In this document: positions 10,165-20,894 of the stretch, piece by piece
Numbering within the stretch: position 1 is the first letter of the stretch
How the letters are laid out: the number at the start of each line of letters is the position of its first letter
NCBI GenBank assembly: GCA_038087015.1
Contig: JASBNA010000001.1
Coordinates: 1,178,001 to 1,242,000, forward strand
Source: Cerrena zonata
Lineage: Eukaryota; Basidiomycota; Agaricomycetes; Polyporales; Cerrenaceae
DNA: 64,000 bases
Direction of reading: 5' to 3'
Program-made: the position numbers and the translations under genes
The notes under the pieces: generated by a model
Databases searched by the model: none
What the model was told of the DNA's origin: nothing
What the model saw: only the letters and a program-made list of their open reading frames with translations

Positions 10165-12611
10165 CTAACTCAAACCCAAACCCCTACGAACAGCATCCGT
10201 CAAATCCCAATGGTCCGTATCTCCATGAACATCAAACATATTGACCCCAAGCAACCCCGCCTCCTTCGCGAACATCCCCTTCATCTCCAAACTCTGCGGA
10301 TCATCATAACTGACCACCTGATTCGCATTCCCGCCTCTCAAGAACGGTGTATTCGAACATCCATCCCACTGTCTCGTAAACCCACTGTACCCCGTATGCC
10401 AATTCTCGATCCTCCGTCCAGCAAACGTCAACGCTGAGGCGTTCATATTCGCAGACGCATACTCCGTTGCATCATAATCGGGAATATAAAGCAAAACGCC
10501 TTGCTTGAGCAAATCCCGGAACTGCACTTGTCCATTATCAACCCCACCATCCTCGTTCTGGATGATAGTTGTCCCAGGCGGGACAGCAGCAGAATCTTGT
10601 TGTTGATTGCTAACATTAGTGACCGCGGTGTCCGAAGTTGAATCATCACTCTGGTCGATCTCCGTGGGATCTATGAGATGTTCTACCGCTGGCTGTTGCA
10701 AAGTTTCCGATTCGGGATTTGCTGCAGGGAGGCTGAAGTTCGGGATACTAGGCTGCGTCGGGGGAAGTTCTGTATATTCGAGGAGACGTCTCCGACCGAT
10801 AGAATGATTATGTGAGGACCTCCGAACATGGTGGTGACTTCGCTTATGGACCCGATTACGAATACCGCGGGGGTGAGGAGTACGAGGGGTGCGGACTGTA
10901 TTACGCGAGGCATAAAGGGGATGAGAAGGAGCTTCTGGGAGTGAACGGCGGGTATGGAGGGTTTGAGCACTCGAGCGAGAGATGTAGCCATACGAAGGAA
11001 CACCCAAGACGATTTGAGAAGCAGGGAACCCAGCATTGGTCCAGGCTTTCACTGCGGCTAGTGCGCTCGCGCTGCTTTGAGTTGAGTTGCCGCAAGCGTC
11101 GTTTAGAGGTGCGTTCGGCCCCGGGTTACTAGAGGCTATAGATCGCAAGGATGAAACAATGTTTGGTCAGCGCGATCCATTTAGGGAAAGTGTACAAGTT
11201 TGACAGTGGAAAGTTAGCCGAAGTCGGAGGGAGATAGAATGCGACTCCTCGAAACGAGGTCCTCAATTTTAGGAGCGCAGAGATTCATAGATCCAAATCA
11301 AGAAGAAGATTAAATGCAATACACACTCACATCCCCATGTATCATAGTTCATGATCAAGATCCAATCCAACACTTGTGCAAACGCAGAAACGTCCTTCAT
11401 CGGGTTTCCCTGGGAGTCGGCAAACGGCACCGTCATAGTGGCTGCGGTGATTTTTGCCGTAGCGGGGAGCATTTTCCGTAGAGTTTGCAAAAACAGGAGG
11501 TAATTGGCTGAATCCGAAGGGGAGATGACATTGCCTTCATTTCCAGGTTGTCCGGGGTACTCCCAGTCAATGTCGATACCGTCCAGGTGGAATTGGTTGT
11601 ATAGCGCGAGAATATTGTTAGCCAGTTTTTGACGGTTGGTGGATGTTGAACAGGCTGTCGAGAAGTACCTAAAAATAACAGAACAATACTTAGAAACACC
11701 AACAAGAAGGATTAAAATAATAATAAAACGTACTTGCTCCCCGACCACCCACCAACACTCAACTTGACATGTTTCCCACTACCATGCGCAACAGTGACCA
11801 ACCTCTGCAACATCGCAGGCGCATCGTCCGACCCATCCCAATTCAAATTCAAATTCGCATCAGGGACAGCAAACGCAAAATCGATCCAATCCAGTCGTTG
11901 GAAATCAATCTTCTCCGGAGGAAAGTCGGCTGTCACCCAATCGGGGTAGTAGGCCATGACGAGACGTTGGGCGGGGAGTGGGGGAGGGGTTTTACGTTTG
12001 TTGTCGTTGGCTCCGGGTGTGAAGATTGAGGGATCTGTGTCGGTAGAATTGGATGTGGGAGTGGGAGTAGGAGATGGGTCGGATGAGGAAGGAGAGGGAG
12101 AAGGGGAAAGTGATAGTGAGTCGGTGATTGTGGGTGTGGGCGTTGATGAAGAGGTAGAATCGGAGGGTAGAGCTGACAATGAAGATGAGGATGTCGATGC
12201 ATCTGTGGAGGAAGGTACAACATCCGTAGTAGATGTTGTAGAGAGCTCGGTAGTAGATGCTGTAGGGAGCTCCGTACTTGAAGTCGAAGTGGTTACAACA
12301 GTATCTGAAGATGGGACCGCTTGAGCAGAGATAGTGACAGTGTCCGTGCTGACAACAGAAGAAGTTGAAACAACAGTATCGCTAATGGGGCTGACAATAG
12401 ATGTTGTTGACGATTCCGTCGGAGTCGAAGAGAGTGTCATGTACGTAGTCATCGTAGTCGTAAGGAAATAAGTCGACATAATCGTCTGCGTGATAGCAGA
12501 CGCAGACTGATCATCTTGTCTTGCCACAAGTTCCAAGGGAACACATCGAACAGACAGAGGCAACAGAAGAAGCGCGGTAGAAGCCAGGCTGACTGGCAGC
12601 GAGACAGGCAT
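10165..12611 (-). CDS. Secreted GH18 chitinase with Ser/Thr-rich N-terminal region
   Basis: Hydrolyses beta-1,4 bonds in chitin, outside the cell or in the wall. Three exons (12611-11734, 11668-11331, 11135-10165) sum to 728 codons plus stop. An N-terminal signal-like segment (residues 1-25) is followed by about 180 residues very rich in Ser/Thr, probably O-glycosylated. The catalytic barrel starts near residue 215 with LVMAYYPDW, then KHVKLSVGGWSGS and DGIDIDWEYPG, which keeps the DxxDxDxE motif and its acid Glu. It continues with ILIMNYDTWG and ends with MFDVHGDTDHWDL. Between VLGVPSYGY and LYIPDYD lies a long insertion. It is rich in Arg/His/Pro and then acidic, and looks disordered. A wall-remodelling role is inferred. 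Confidence 0.9.
12227..12274 (-). repeat. Two 24-bp tandem units in the Ser/Thr-rich region
   Basis: Positions 12227-12250 and 12251-12274 are near-identical 24-base units, differing at three bases. They encode repeated Thr/Ser/Glu/Leu octamers (STTELPTA / STTELSTT) in the chitinase N-terminal region. Slippage-driven length variation would be expected. Confidence 0.7.
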
Positions 12612-14625
12612 GACGGCGTTTCCGGACGCGAGGTGCGAAGTGATTCGAATAGTTAATGAATGTAGTAGCGGGGTATTCGGGTCCAGCGAAGAGTATGCAA
12701 GACCACCAGGGTAGGATGAGAAGAATGTAAAAAACCTCGCGGAGGTGATGGTGGAAGACAGCGAAAGCTAAAGTCAGAGCAAACAAGAAGCGGAAGCTAG
12801 CATCCTGAGAGGCCGACTGGGGCTGACAACCCGGTCAGGAATGTGACGAACACAACGTATACCTAATTCGAATTTGGTCTGTCTGTCAGCCGCACGCGTG
12901 ATAAGTTGGATGCTTCTGTATGGGTATGCATTAGTATGTGGTGGACGTTGCTTCTACGTTGTAACTCGTATGGGTGAAGCAGATGGTTATGCAAATGATC
13001 GTATGTGATTTTGACGTTGACAGCAAGATTTAGTAGTTCTGTCAATATCAACGAGCGACCGAGCTCACAGGGTAGCGTGGCTGTTTTTGGATCATAATTA
13101 AATAATCATCAAAAGAAGAGGTTCACACACGACTTCAAATCAAAAGATGGAAGACCACATCTGTAACATCTCAATCCTTGATACATGATACCAGGGTTCG
13201 TTCGAAGTAACAGGGTTCGAAGAGGATGACACAGCTGCGGTGACACGGCGCGGAGAATCAGTATTTCAATACGAGTACAGGTATACTTACAGTTACAAGG
13301 TCCCGGATACTAGTGCGCAGCCAGGGTGGCTTCGACCTTGGAAGGGGCAATAGAATGACCTGTTCAAAACATGTTCCCTTCTGTGGCTGGTACTCCTAAT
13401 TGGTAACATTGATTGCACAAGAAGGCTTCTAATGCAAGATCAAATCAACGTCGGTGACAATTGGTAGACAGCACATCAAGCTTCATACCATGTGGAGTAA
13501 GGACATTATCATCTGAGGGTCCATTCCTGAAGTACTTTCTGCCCGCCGTAGGGCCGTAGCTGCTACCCCAGAGCGGCCCCCACAGCAATGTGGGGGACCC
13601 TTTGGGATCCACATAGTACCGAGGCTATCGAGAGTTACTTGCAACTTCCGGCTCCGAGGGCGGATGCATGATACCGCCCACCCGTGGTTTTCGTACATTG
13701 ATTCCTGAGAAGAGAAGTTCTATGCTTAGAAGACGCTGCCTCACGACAGTTTGCTCGTGGGCGGAACCGTCGAACATTCTATGGTATGTAGATATCCGGA
13801 GCAGTGAATCTGATCTTGCCTCCGACCGAGGTTTTTTGAAGGAAGAGGGAGAAAGAGGGGAAGCCGCTTCTTGTACAGCCAATCAATCTAGGGAAGGTGT
13901 CTAGGAATAGACGTGATGAATGTTATTTCTGGGGGCTTGATGAGTTTGATATGTCGCGGAAGACAAGTCAGGAATGGGAAAGCGTTGTCAGATAATACAA
14001 CAGGTTGCTAAGCCGTGCTTAGCCCGGAATATGAGAAATGAAAATATATCATATTCTGGAGGGGCCAACGTTCCGGCGATTGGTTTATGGCGGGCGGCGT
14101 TTGAAGGAGAGCTCGGATTATCGGTTAGGAGTATGTTTGGGCGTGTGTTTCTCTCTCCGAACTCAGGCTATACCGTTTTGGTGATGAATGCTCCTATTGC
14201 TCGGCAGTGGAAAATACGTTGGGATTGCTGGGCTCGCGACGATGGGGTGTGTTGTTGGATTCGTGGCGGCCGTTGAGAGGAGGTGAGTGGGCGCTGTGGG
14301 GCGGGAGCACTGAGGCGGGAGGCCGAGTTTGGGGTGGCGGGTGCAGTGAGGCGGGGATGAAATCTTGATTAGTGTGGCGGATCGTCCGGTGAGTGAGGTT
14401 TGGTAAGGAAATACGAGAATGGGGAGGAGAGAGAGCTTCTGGTGGGAGAGTTGGCCGCCCAGGAAGCGGAGGTACGAGGATCTCGCACAGAATTCAAAGT
14501 GTAGCAGCTGCACGCCTCATTTGCCTTCCCGAAGAAACATATCTGACAGTCATGAATCGTTAGATCCTCTGCAGATGCGCCTCAAATGCACCCAGCAAGC
14601 CGGCTCTCCTTTCCAAACCTTCTTC
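12612..14625. other. 2-kb intergenic region, no gene supported
   Basis: It contains the chitinase promoter on the right-hand side of 12611 and the promoter of the 14739 gene at its far end. Short frames on both strands lack conserved blocks and have no plausible splice partners. The stretch 14070-14480 is G-rich on the plus strand (GGGCGG, GGCGGG runs). Nothing else recognised. Confidence 0.5.
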
Positions 14626-14632
14626 TATAAAG
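14626..14632 (+). promoter_or_regulatory. TATA box of the 14739 gene
   Basis: TATAAAG, 107 bases upstream of the proposed ATG at 14739, preceded by pyrimidine-rich sequence. Supports transcription of the unfamiliar gene that follows. Confidence 0.5.
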
Positions 14633-14738
14633 CACCGGCCGGGTTTCAAGCTTTGCCTCCTTATCCTCCCGCACCGCAGCCCTTCTACTTGGGACTAGTG
14701 TGGTACGTACAGCGCTATATAGCACACTCTCTATTATC

Positions 14739-15532
14739 ATGCCTTACTTCCCTCGTTCGCCTTCTTCAGTTGCTCCTCCTCCCATGCCGTCTCCTCAGCT
14801 GGTCCCAACTCCCCTACCAACACCGCCAATCCTCCCCCGCCGTCGCTCCTCTCGTAGTCGCCTCCATCTACCCGCGAACCCGGCAGAGCCACCAATACCA
14901 CCCAGACTTATTGGCTCGCCACTTCTGCGGATCACTAACTCGCCACAAAGCCAGCCATGTTACTTTACTGCAAAAGCACAGTCTGAGCTGTGGCTGGATG
15001 GAGACGAGTTTGGGATAAACAGGAAGGAGAATGCTCACTTGCAGGACATCGCACCACCACCACCGGCATCGCCCCTTACTCCTACAGGCAATCAGAAACG
15101 CACATTCACCAAGCCTACGCGACGATCAGGTTCGCCACCTCCAACACCCAAACTATCCTCGCCTCCTCCACCTGTCCCTCCCATACCTGCGTCTGCATTT
15201 GCCAGCTCGGGCTCTAAAAGGTCCGCTGTGTGCTCGACTTCGGGCAACGCTTCTTCTCACCTTTCAATCCCAGAACTAGTCCTACCGTCGGCCCCACCAG
15301 CCTCTGTTGAGTATCTCCAGAGGTGTGCCCCGACTAATCACGGTGTCACCTGTTTGGAGTTCATCATGCTTCACAACAGCAATCGCCGGATTCTGACCTG
15401 ACTCGCATTCATTTGGAGGGACTTTCTCAAAACACTCCCTTTAGAGGCTTCCCTCCCCTCGCTCCTCGATTTATTGCCCAATCATGGTGCGGTCGCCGTG
15501 CCGGCTTTGCCGCACACACAGACCTGCGATAA
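14739..15532 (+). CDS. Pro/Ser-rich protein of unknown function
   Basis: I do not recognise this protein. The frame MPYFPRSPSSVAPPPM is followed by long Pro/Ser/Arg-rich disordered sequence. One more ordered block, CYFTAKAQSELWLDGDEFG, sits near residues 70-90. The uninterrupted frame would end at 15401. A 74-nt intron (15306-15379, donor GTTGAG, acceptor AACAG, phase 0) removes that end. It joins a 51-codon exon reading QSPDSDLTRIHLEG and ending at 15532, for a total of 239 residues. The frame is kept and the second exon looks coding, so I prefer the spliced model. The start could be the upstream Met at 14700. The TATA box and CT-rich leader support a real gene. Confidence 0.5.
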
Positions 15533-17336
15533 ACCAATTCCCTCCAACCACCATGCAACTCTCTCTTCTCATATTCTCATACCGAAGTGTACCCGCAGGA
15601 GTTCGGCCATTCGAACTCTTACGCGAAACTTTTCACATCATTCTAGCATCCACTCACATCGCATCGTTTGCATATTTCGCTTTTTTCTCGCATAGAATCT
15701 TACATTGTACCATTGTTTTGCAGTTTCTTTTTCATCATCCGTCTATGTCACATCACTCGCTCACATCATTGTACATCACCTTCACTTGCGTTCTTGGATT
15801 TCCCTTTCATCCATTCTCTCTGTTCCGTCCGTCCTCTGGTGTCTCCGTCTCCTCTTTCTGTCCTAACTTTATCACATCGCCGTCTTCTTTTTTGGGGGGT
15901 TTCATTTTGGTGCTCGCAGTTTTTATCCACACAATCTCAGATTTCCACACTCTTGACCTCTCTCCTTAAACTTAAACATCTATAAAGCTCACGCTAATCG
16001 CCGCTTTACCTTACACCAGACCCAAAACTACCGTATGCGTACTATTGTAATGAGTTGCTGTAGCGATTGAATCAGAAGCCATCACATCCACATCTCTTCT
16101 TCTCTGTCTTGACATCCTTTTTTTTCTCAGCACTGACAGCGAGGAAATAAGAGAATCCGTTCAACCGTTGCCGCTTTTCGCCACGGGGTCACCAGAGCAA
16201 GGTCTTGTAGTGCCTTGCAGGTCCCATGGTTATATTCGGTCAAAGATAGACTACAAGCTACCTTACGTGTTAACGGAAAGTTCCAAGGAATATGAAGAAT
16301 AGCTGACATCTATCATATGCCTTTTGGTCCGTTGCGGGTTCGGGATCATGCGTGTAAAAAGTCTCCATTGCCCCAGAATGTGCAAGCCTGAACCGGGTTA
16401 TGATCTCCTTCAGGTAAAAGTTTAACGTAAACGTAAGAATGGGACGCATGGATCAAGAAAAGTCGTTTATATGAAGGGACGGCTGTTGATAGCCATCGGA
16501 AAAGAAGGTGTAAGGTTCAGAGGGACTAAATTTCCCAAGTCGGACTATAACCGTATAACCATATTCAATCACGTTCAATTCACCGGAAGAACAAGAGACC
16601 CATACCCTTCGCGAAGTAGAGAGAGTGGTTAAGATACCGCTGAGACGGTTTGGGTGGCGGAGACATTCATGCAAGACTGCATTGCCTCTTCCGGGCACAA
16701 TGTTCAAGTTCGCCGTCAGGGAGTTCGGAACGAAGCGGGAACTTTGGGAGATTCAGGGATTGATGGAAGGAGAACTTTGAATATGGTGCATGCGAAGAAA
16801 AAGAGGCGTTTGACTAGATATACACAAGTGAGATATACAACATCCAAGAAGAGTGGGAAGTGAGCAAGATATGCGGGGCCGAACGATACCGTACGTATGG
16901 ATGGATGAAGTGCATGAAGATAACGAAACTAAAATAGAGAAAGAGGAGATAGGAGGGACGGTGAATGTATGTTTGGATTCCAAATATAGAGGGGCAGGAG
17001 GGAAGTTGGGGTCGAAGAGCGAATCTAGGTACAGCGAACAAAAGAAAAAGAGGAAAAAGAGAGCCAGTTCCGTTAGCTTAGAAAAAAGGAGACAGAGCAG
17101 TACGACAGCGAGGGACATATGGTAGTATGAATACAACTGTAATGCAAAAAGGGGAGAAGATACGAATAAGTTAGATTGAGATGTCCGATGTGAATGCAAT
17201 TAATGGAGGAATGTGATCGCACCGTATTAGCTAGATGGAGAACCATTGAGGGGTAGGCGGGTGTAGTAGTCTCATCCTATCTTGTCCATGCTGCAAAAAA
17301 ACCGGATAGAGAACAGGTCGTACAAGTCCAATTATT
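15533..17336. other. Gap flanked by two strongly strand-biased pyrimidine/purine tracts
   Basis: From 15540 to 15985 the plus strand is strikingly C+T rich. From about 16750 to 17200 it is A+G rich, so the minus strand is C+T rich there. Each tract lies just downstream of a stop codon (15532 on plus; 17337 on minus), so they could be 3' UTRs of the two convergent genes. Frames inside them (for example 15484-15969) are low-complexity by-products of the base bias. The middle (16000-16700) shows nothing. Confidence 0.45.
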
Positions 17337-18662
17337 TCAGACACCCAAGCGTTCCGCCAACGTCCGCTCACCCCCATAGGAGCTAGAATTCCTACTCTGT
17401 GGCGGTTCTCTCATACTAGAACCTCCTCCGCCATTTCCACCGTTCCCAATTGCATTCCCATACCTTCGAGAAGTCCGATCTCGGTCTCCGCGATCGCGTT
17501 TTGAGTTCCTGTCGCGATCTTTTTCGCGATCTCTGTCTTTGGGACGGTCTCGTGTGCGGTCACGGTTATCTTCCCTATCCCTCTCATCTCGTTCAGGGAC
17601 TCGTTCTCTATCTCTCTCCCTCTCTCTTTCCCGCTCTCTGTCTCTGTCTCTGTCGCGTTGTCGGTCACGACCAAGGTTTGGTGACCGAGATCTCGGTGGT
17701 TCATCAACTTCCATCTTGGAAGCATGCCATGCTTTCTTGGCTTGATTAGGCCGCGGAGACCTCTCATGCGAGTCATTACGGCGGTTCGCTGAGCTCTGTT
17801 GTCGGTTGTACATTTTGTGACTAGCAGGAAAAGGTGCATTTGGCCGAGGAGGTATCGGGGCGTCTGCTATGCGGGGCTTTTTGTGCGCACGGGGTCCGGT
17901 AGGAGGCAATTTCCTCTGTCCGTTAGTGGCATTTGAAGACTGTGATGGAAGTTGTGTTTGAGCGGTAACCGGCGACTGTGGCTGAGCATGAGGATTGTAA
18001 TTACTCGGTCGATGTTGAGCCATGGCAAGACCATGAAACTTCTCAACCTCGCTCCTGGAGACACATCAGAACGTGTCATAAAGCGTAAAAGCACCAGAAA
18101 TGATACGTACGAAAGTGAATGGACCGTCTGGTGTGATTCTACAATATCATTCCGGAGTCAGCACAATGCGTCCGACTCTGGTTTGCCACTTAGGCGACTG
18201 TACGTACCTCTGAGCGCTCCTTCCAACTTCTGAACGACTCTCCGTAGAGCACGTACATCGTCCTTCAACCGACCGGTCTCGCTGCTTTTAAGCAATTCAT
18301 AAAGTTCATCGTTCTCTTCTTGAAGCACTTTCACCCGCTGCGTGAGTGCAGTAGTCACAGTACTCGAGGATGAACCGGAGGTGGACGTCTGGTCACTGAT
18401 ATGCGGTAACAGTAAAGCGACCAAAGCGGGAGGCAAGGATAGTGAGTCTGTAGCATTAGGACCTGGTTGTGTAGTCAGGTATTGACGCAACTGCGTGACT
18501 TCATCCTAAAGCGGGGAAGAGACAGAATCGGTCCACGGATGAGTTACTGTTGTAGATGGAACGATCCTAGGAGGGCGTACTTACTGTGAGTTCGATGATT
18601 TGCGCGTCCCTCTGCCTTACGAGGGTCTCGAGCTCTACTTCTCGAGGAGATGGAAGGTCCAT
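17337..18662 (-). CDS. WTAP/Mum2-like coiled-coil protein with RD/RE-repeat tail
   Basis: Four exons (18662-18585, 18505-18208, 18138-18111, 18054-17337) sum exactly to 373 codons plus stop. The first 26 residues (MDLPSPREVELETLVRQRDA) and the second exon form coiled coils. The second exon has VKVLQEENDELYELLKSSET and GRLKDDVRALRRVVQKLEGA. A 28-nt exon adds the segment ESHQTVHSLS, followed by EVEKFHG. This helix and the downstream disordered, basic half resemble the WTAP/Mum2 family, a scaffold of the nuclear mRNA m6A-methyltransferase complex. The C-terminal 200 residues are disordered, with long alternating Arg-Asp/Arg-Glu runs typical of nuclear speckle proteins. Family placement is by pattern only. 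A generic coiled-coil splicing-associated protein is the alternative. Confidence 0.62.
17480..17690 (-). repeat. Coding low-complexity repeat, Arg-Asp/Arg-Glu dipeptides
   Basis: The minus strand encodes runs such as RDRDRDRERERERERD. At DNA level it is a purine-rich, CGAGAG/CGTGAC-like microsatellite-type tract prone to length change. Confidence 0.7.
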
Positions 18663-19084
18663 GGCGGCAACGAAGCCGTGCAAGTTGGAGAGATACTACG
18701 CCAGAGCCAGACCACTCCTCTGGCACACTCACCTGCGAACATTCCCACGTGGCTCTCGCGTGCACGACCAAGGACAAGACAATGGGCGTTACAATGGCTG
18801 TGCTCTCTCTCAAGCTCACTCGCGTAACAGAACAACCAACACTCAAATTCAGGTTTCTCAATTGCAGGGTGTGGAGTCGATGCGAGACGATCATGCTTTC
18901 TGATATTCTAAAATTAGGAGATACAATAATGCATAGGACGGTATCTTCATAAAGGGTATGCTCTCTTTTCGTGTTTCGTTATAATGGGGATTTCAGGGCA
19001 GGCTGCAGAAATACTGTCAGAAACTTCGAATAAACATATGTTAACGCCACAAACCTGTTGGTTGTAATCTCTACTCCGAGAGAG
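18663..19084. other. Intergenic, 5' side of the WTAP-like gene
   Basis: It must hold the promoter of the minus-strand gene starting at 18662 and the 3' end of the short gene that stops at 19085. No other structure recognised. Confidence 0.4.
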
Positions 19085-19312
19085 TTACAACCTCAACAGC
19101 TTCTTCAAGCTGGACGTAATAGAAGGAGTACTATTACTCCGCTTCCTACCACCCTGGCGGCCGTTGGACGCACGAAGGATGAATCCGAGGTCTTCGAACA
19201 TGAGGTGAGAGTCTCTCGGGTTTTGAGAGAGCGAGAAGAGGTTGAACGCGTTTGGAGCCGCGGCCGAAGCGGGGAGAAGGGCGTAAGAAGGCGTGGTAGA
19301 CGTGTAGGACAT
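19085..19312 (-). CDS. Short protein of unknown function, paralogue of 9363-9587
   Basis: A 75-residue single-exon frame. Blocks shared with the protein at 9363 are MSY at the start, NLF, NPRDSHLMFEDL, ILRASNGR, a basic RKRS run, and a C-terminal SLKKLLRL. The Ala/Pro/Ser-rich first third is not conserved in sequence but is similar in composition. A TTAAAAG element sits about 140 bases upstream, at a distance similar to that in its paralogue. No domain is recognised. Conservation of the central PR-x2-H-x-M-x-ED block against diverged flanks suggests purifying selection on that motif. Confidence 0.65.
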   Translation of the reverse strand: MSYTSTTPSYALLPASAAAPNAFNLFSLSQNPRDSHLMFEDLGFILRASNGRQGGRKRSNSTPSITSSLKKLLRL

Positions 19313-19906
19313 GTCTATTTGGATTCAATTCGTAAAAGAATGAAGTAATTGGGTTTGGGCCTCTCAGAGGTCGTAATGAAGGAGTGTGTCGGTCTTGAGA
19401 GGCAGGCGACTTGCGACTTTGGGTCGTGAAGATTGTAGCTGCTTTTCTGTAGCTTTTAAGGTGTTCTGCAAGCATTGGAGACAACAACCTCAAGGATACA
19501 AACCACGCGGCTGAGAGTACTTCACCTTGTCACCAGGAGTGAGGCACCAACGGTCAATGGTACCTTCGTAACCAAGAGTTTCGAAAGAACATCGAACAGT
19601 GCTGCCTGTTGTATTCATGTATCAAAGTTAAGTAGCCTGTTACCTATTTGGGGAACAACACCAAAAAGAAGCAATGGCGATCAAATACAAGGTGGAGTGT
19701 TGTACGCGTGAAGGCTGCTGTCACACGAGAAGGCCGACCTTGCCGATCGACATATAACATTGACCATAAGCTGGACCCTGATTTACAACACAGTAATCTT
19801 ATTCGAAATCTATCAAAACTCACATGGACAGGCAGAATACAAGGTCGAGGAACATGTTGTTATGACCCGGTATGTACATATATGATGGTACAAGGTCAAC
19901 TTCCAG
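19313..19906. other. Intergenic, nothing recognised beyond a promoter
   Basis: Upstream of the short minus-strand gene and downstream of the STEEP gene. A TTAAAAG core element on the minus strand lies near 19455. No supported frame otherwise. Confidence 0.4.
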
Positions 19907-20575
19907 CTATGATTGTAAGAGCCTTTCGTCGTCGAAAGCATCTGGTGGAACTTGTCCTTGCAGCTGTGTAAGAGCTCCTTTCAGTACGTACACAAAGGAT
20001 CCGGATTTAATCGGTGGAGGTGTTGTTTGGTACGCAACGAGCAAGTTGCATCGAGGGCAATGAAAGCGGTATTGCCTTTCATGACCTCCCGGACTAGAAA
20101 CATACGACTTGAGTAAGATCATAGAGGATAGAACTGTTGCGCGTACCGTTCAACTAAGACAGGGTCTTTCGCTACCACGTTCAATTTGCACACTTGAGCT
20201 TTTGTTGTTTCATGGTCTTGCGAACGAATGATGATGGCACCATCTGTTGTCCGTCTCGGGAGACTAGCTAATGATTTGTCTATCACAAGCTGTGCACGGG
20301 AAAGATTAGAGCTCGGCCTTGAAAGTGTATGCGAACGCGTTATAACGCACAATAAATTCGCCACAGATGCAATCTGTATCAAACACCAAGTCAGAAACGA
20401 CGGGAGACTTGGAAACAGATTAGAGAGACGTGCAATAAACACGAAGAGCCGCTGTCGAGGACGCAGTAGGTTGTGCTGGTGGGAGAATATCTCAGCATCA
20501 GTGGCAGGACCAGGAGGGGTTAAATTGACCATCTGTCGAAGAGGAAACGGCTGAGCGCGAGACAACTTTGGGCAT
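19907..20575 (-). CDS. STEEP1/CXorf56-family protein
   Basis: Five exons (20575-20530, 20475-20434, 20373-20351, 20289-20147, 20093-19907) sum exactly to 146 codons plus stop. The start MPKVVSRSAVSS is the family signature. Joined exons then give ALRVYYCICGEFILVIDKSL, LPRRTTDGAIIIRSQ, VLVERPGGHERQYRFHCPRC and LLVAYQ, with paired Cys resembling a metal site (YYCIC and HCPRC). In animals STEEP drives ER exit of STING. Fungi lack STING, so the ancestral role is unknown. Exon 2 must end before GCACGT, giving a GC-AG intron, to produce the conserved LRVYYC. Exon 3 is only 23 nt. The protein is shorter than the animal one at its C-terminus. Confidence 0.85.
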
Positions 20576-20894
20576 ATTGCAGACCGAGTCGAGCTGTGGG
20601 TGTTTTCGGAGGTGTTTGGGAGGGTCGGGAACAAACACCAGAGAATCAAGGAACAGGAAGCAGAATTGGTATTGGGACAATGACACGGGATTACAGGAGG
20701 AACGGAGGTTCTGCGGAGGGATGTCGAAAGACGGAGAGAGAGAAAGATGCAGATGCGTCCGCGGCTATAATTGAGCTCACGTGAAATGGTCTATTATTCT
20801 GTTCACCTTGCTGTGCACCTCAATTACGCTCACTGTCCTCAGCCCCCATCCCCAACCTCTTGGCTTTGCCTTTTCCTCCATCTGCACCTCTGTC
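20576..20894. promoter_or_regulatory. Divergent promoter, STEEP-like / ankyrin gene
   Basis: This 319-bp region lies between two diverging start codons. CT-rich sequence precedes the ATG at 20895. No further elements called. Confidence 0.4.

Noticed and set aside
11956..12324. Plus-strand acidic frame
   Set aside because: Antisense of the chitinase Ser/Thr-rich repeat region; composition is fully explained by that.
15484..15985. Overlapping plus-strand frames rich in Phe, Ser, His
   Set aside because: Two frames stay open at once, which is what a pyrimidine-rich tract gives; no domain seen.
16753..17199. 148-codon minus-strand frame
   Set aside because: Low-complexity product of a pyrimidine-rich strand; hydrophobic runs are compositional.
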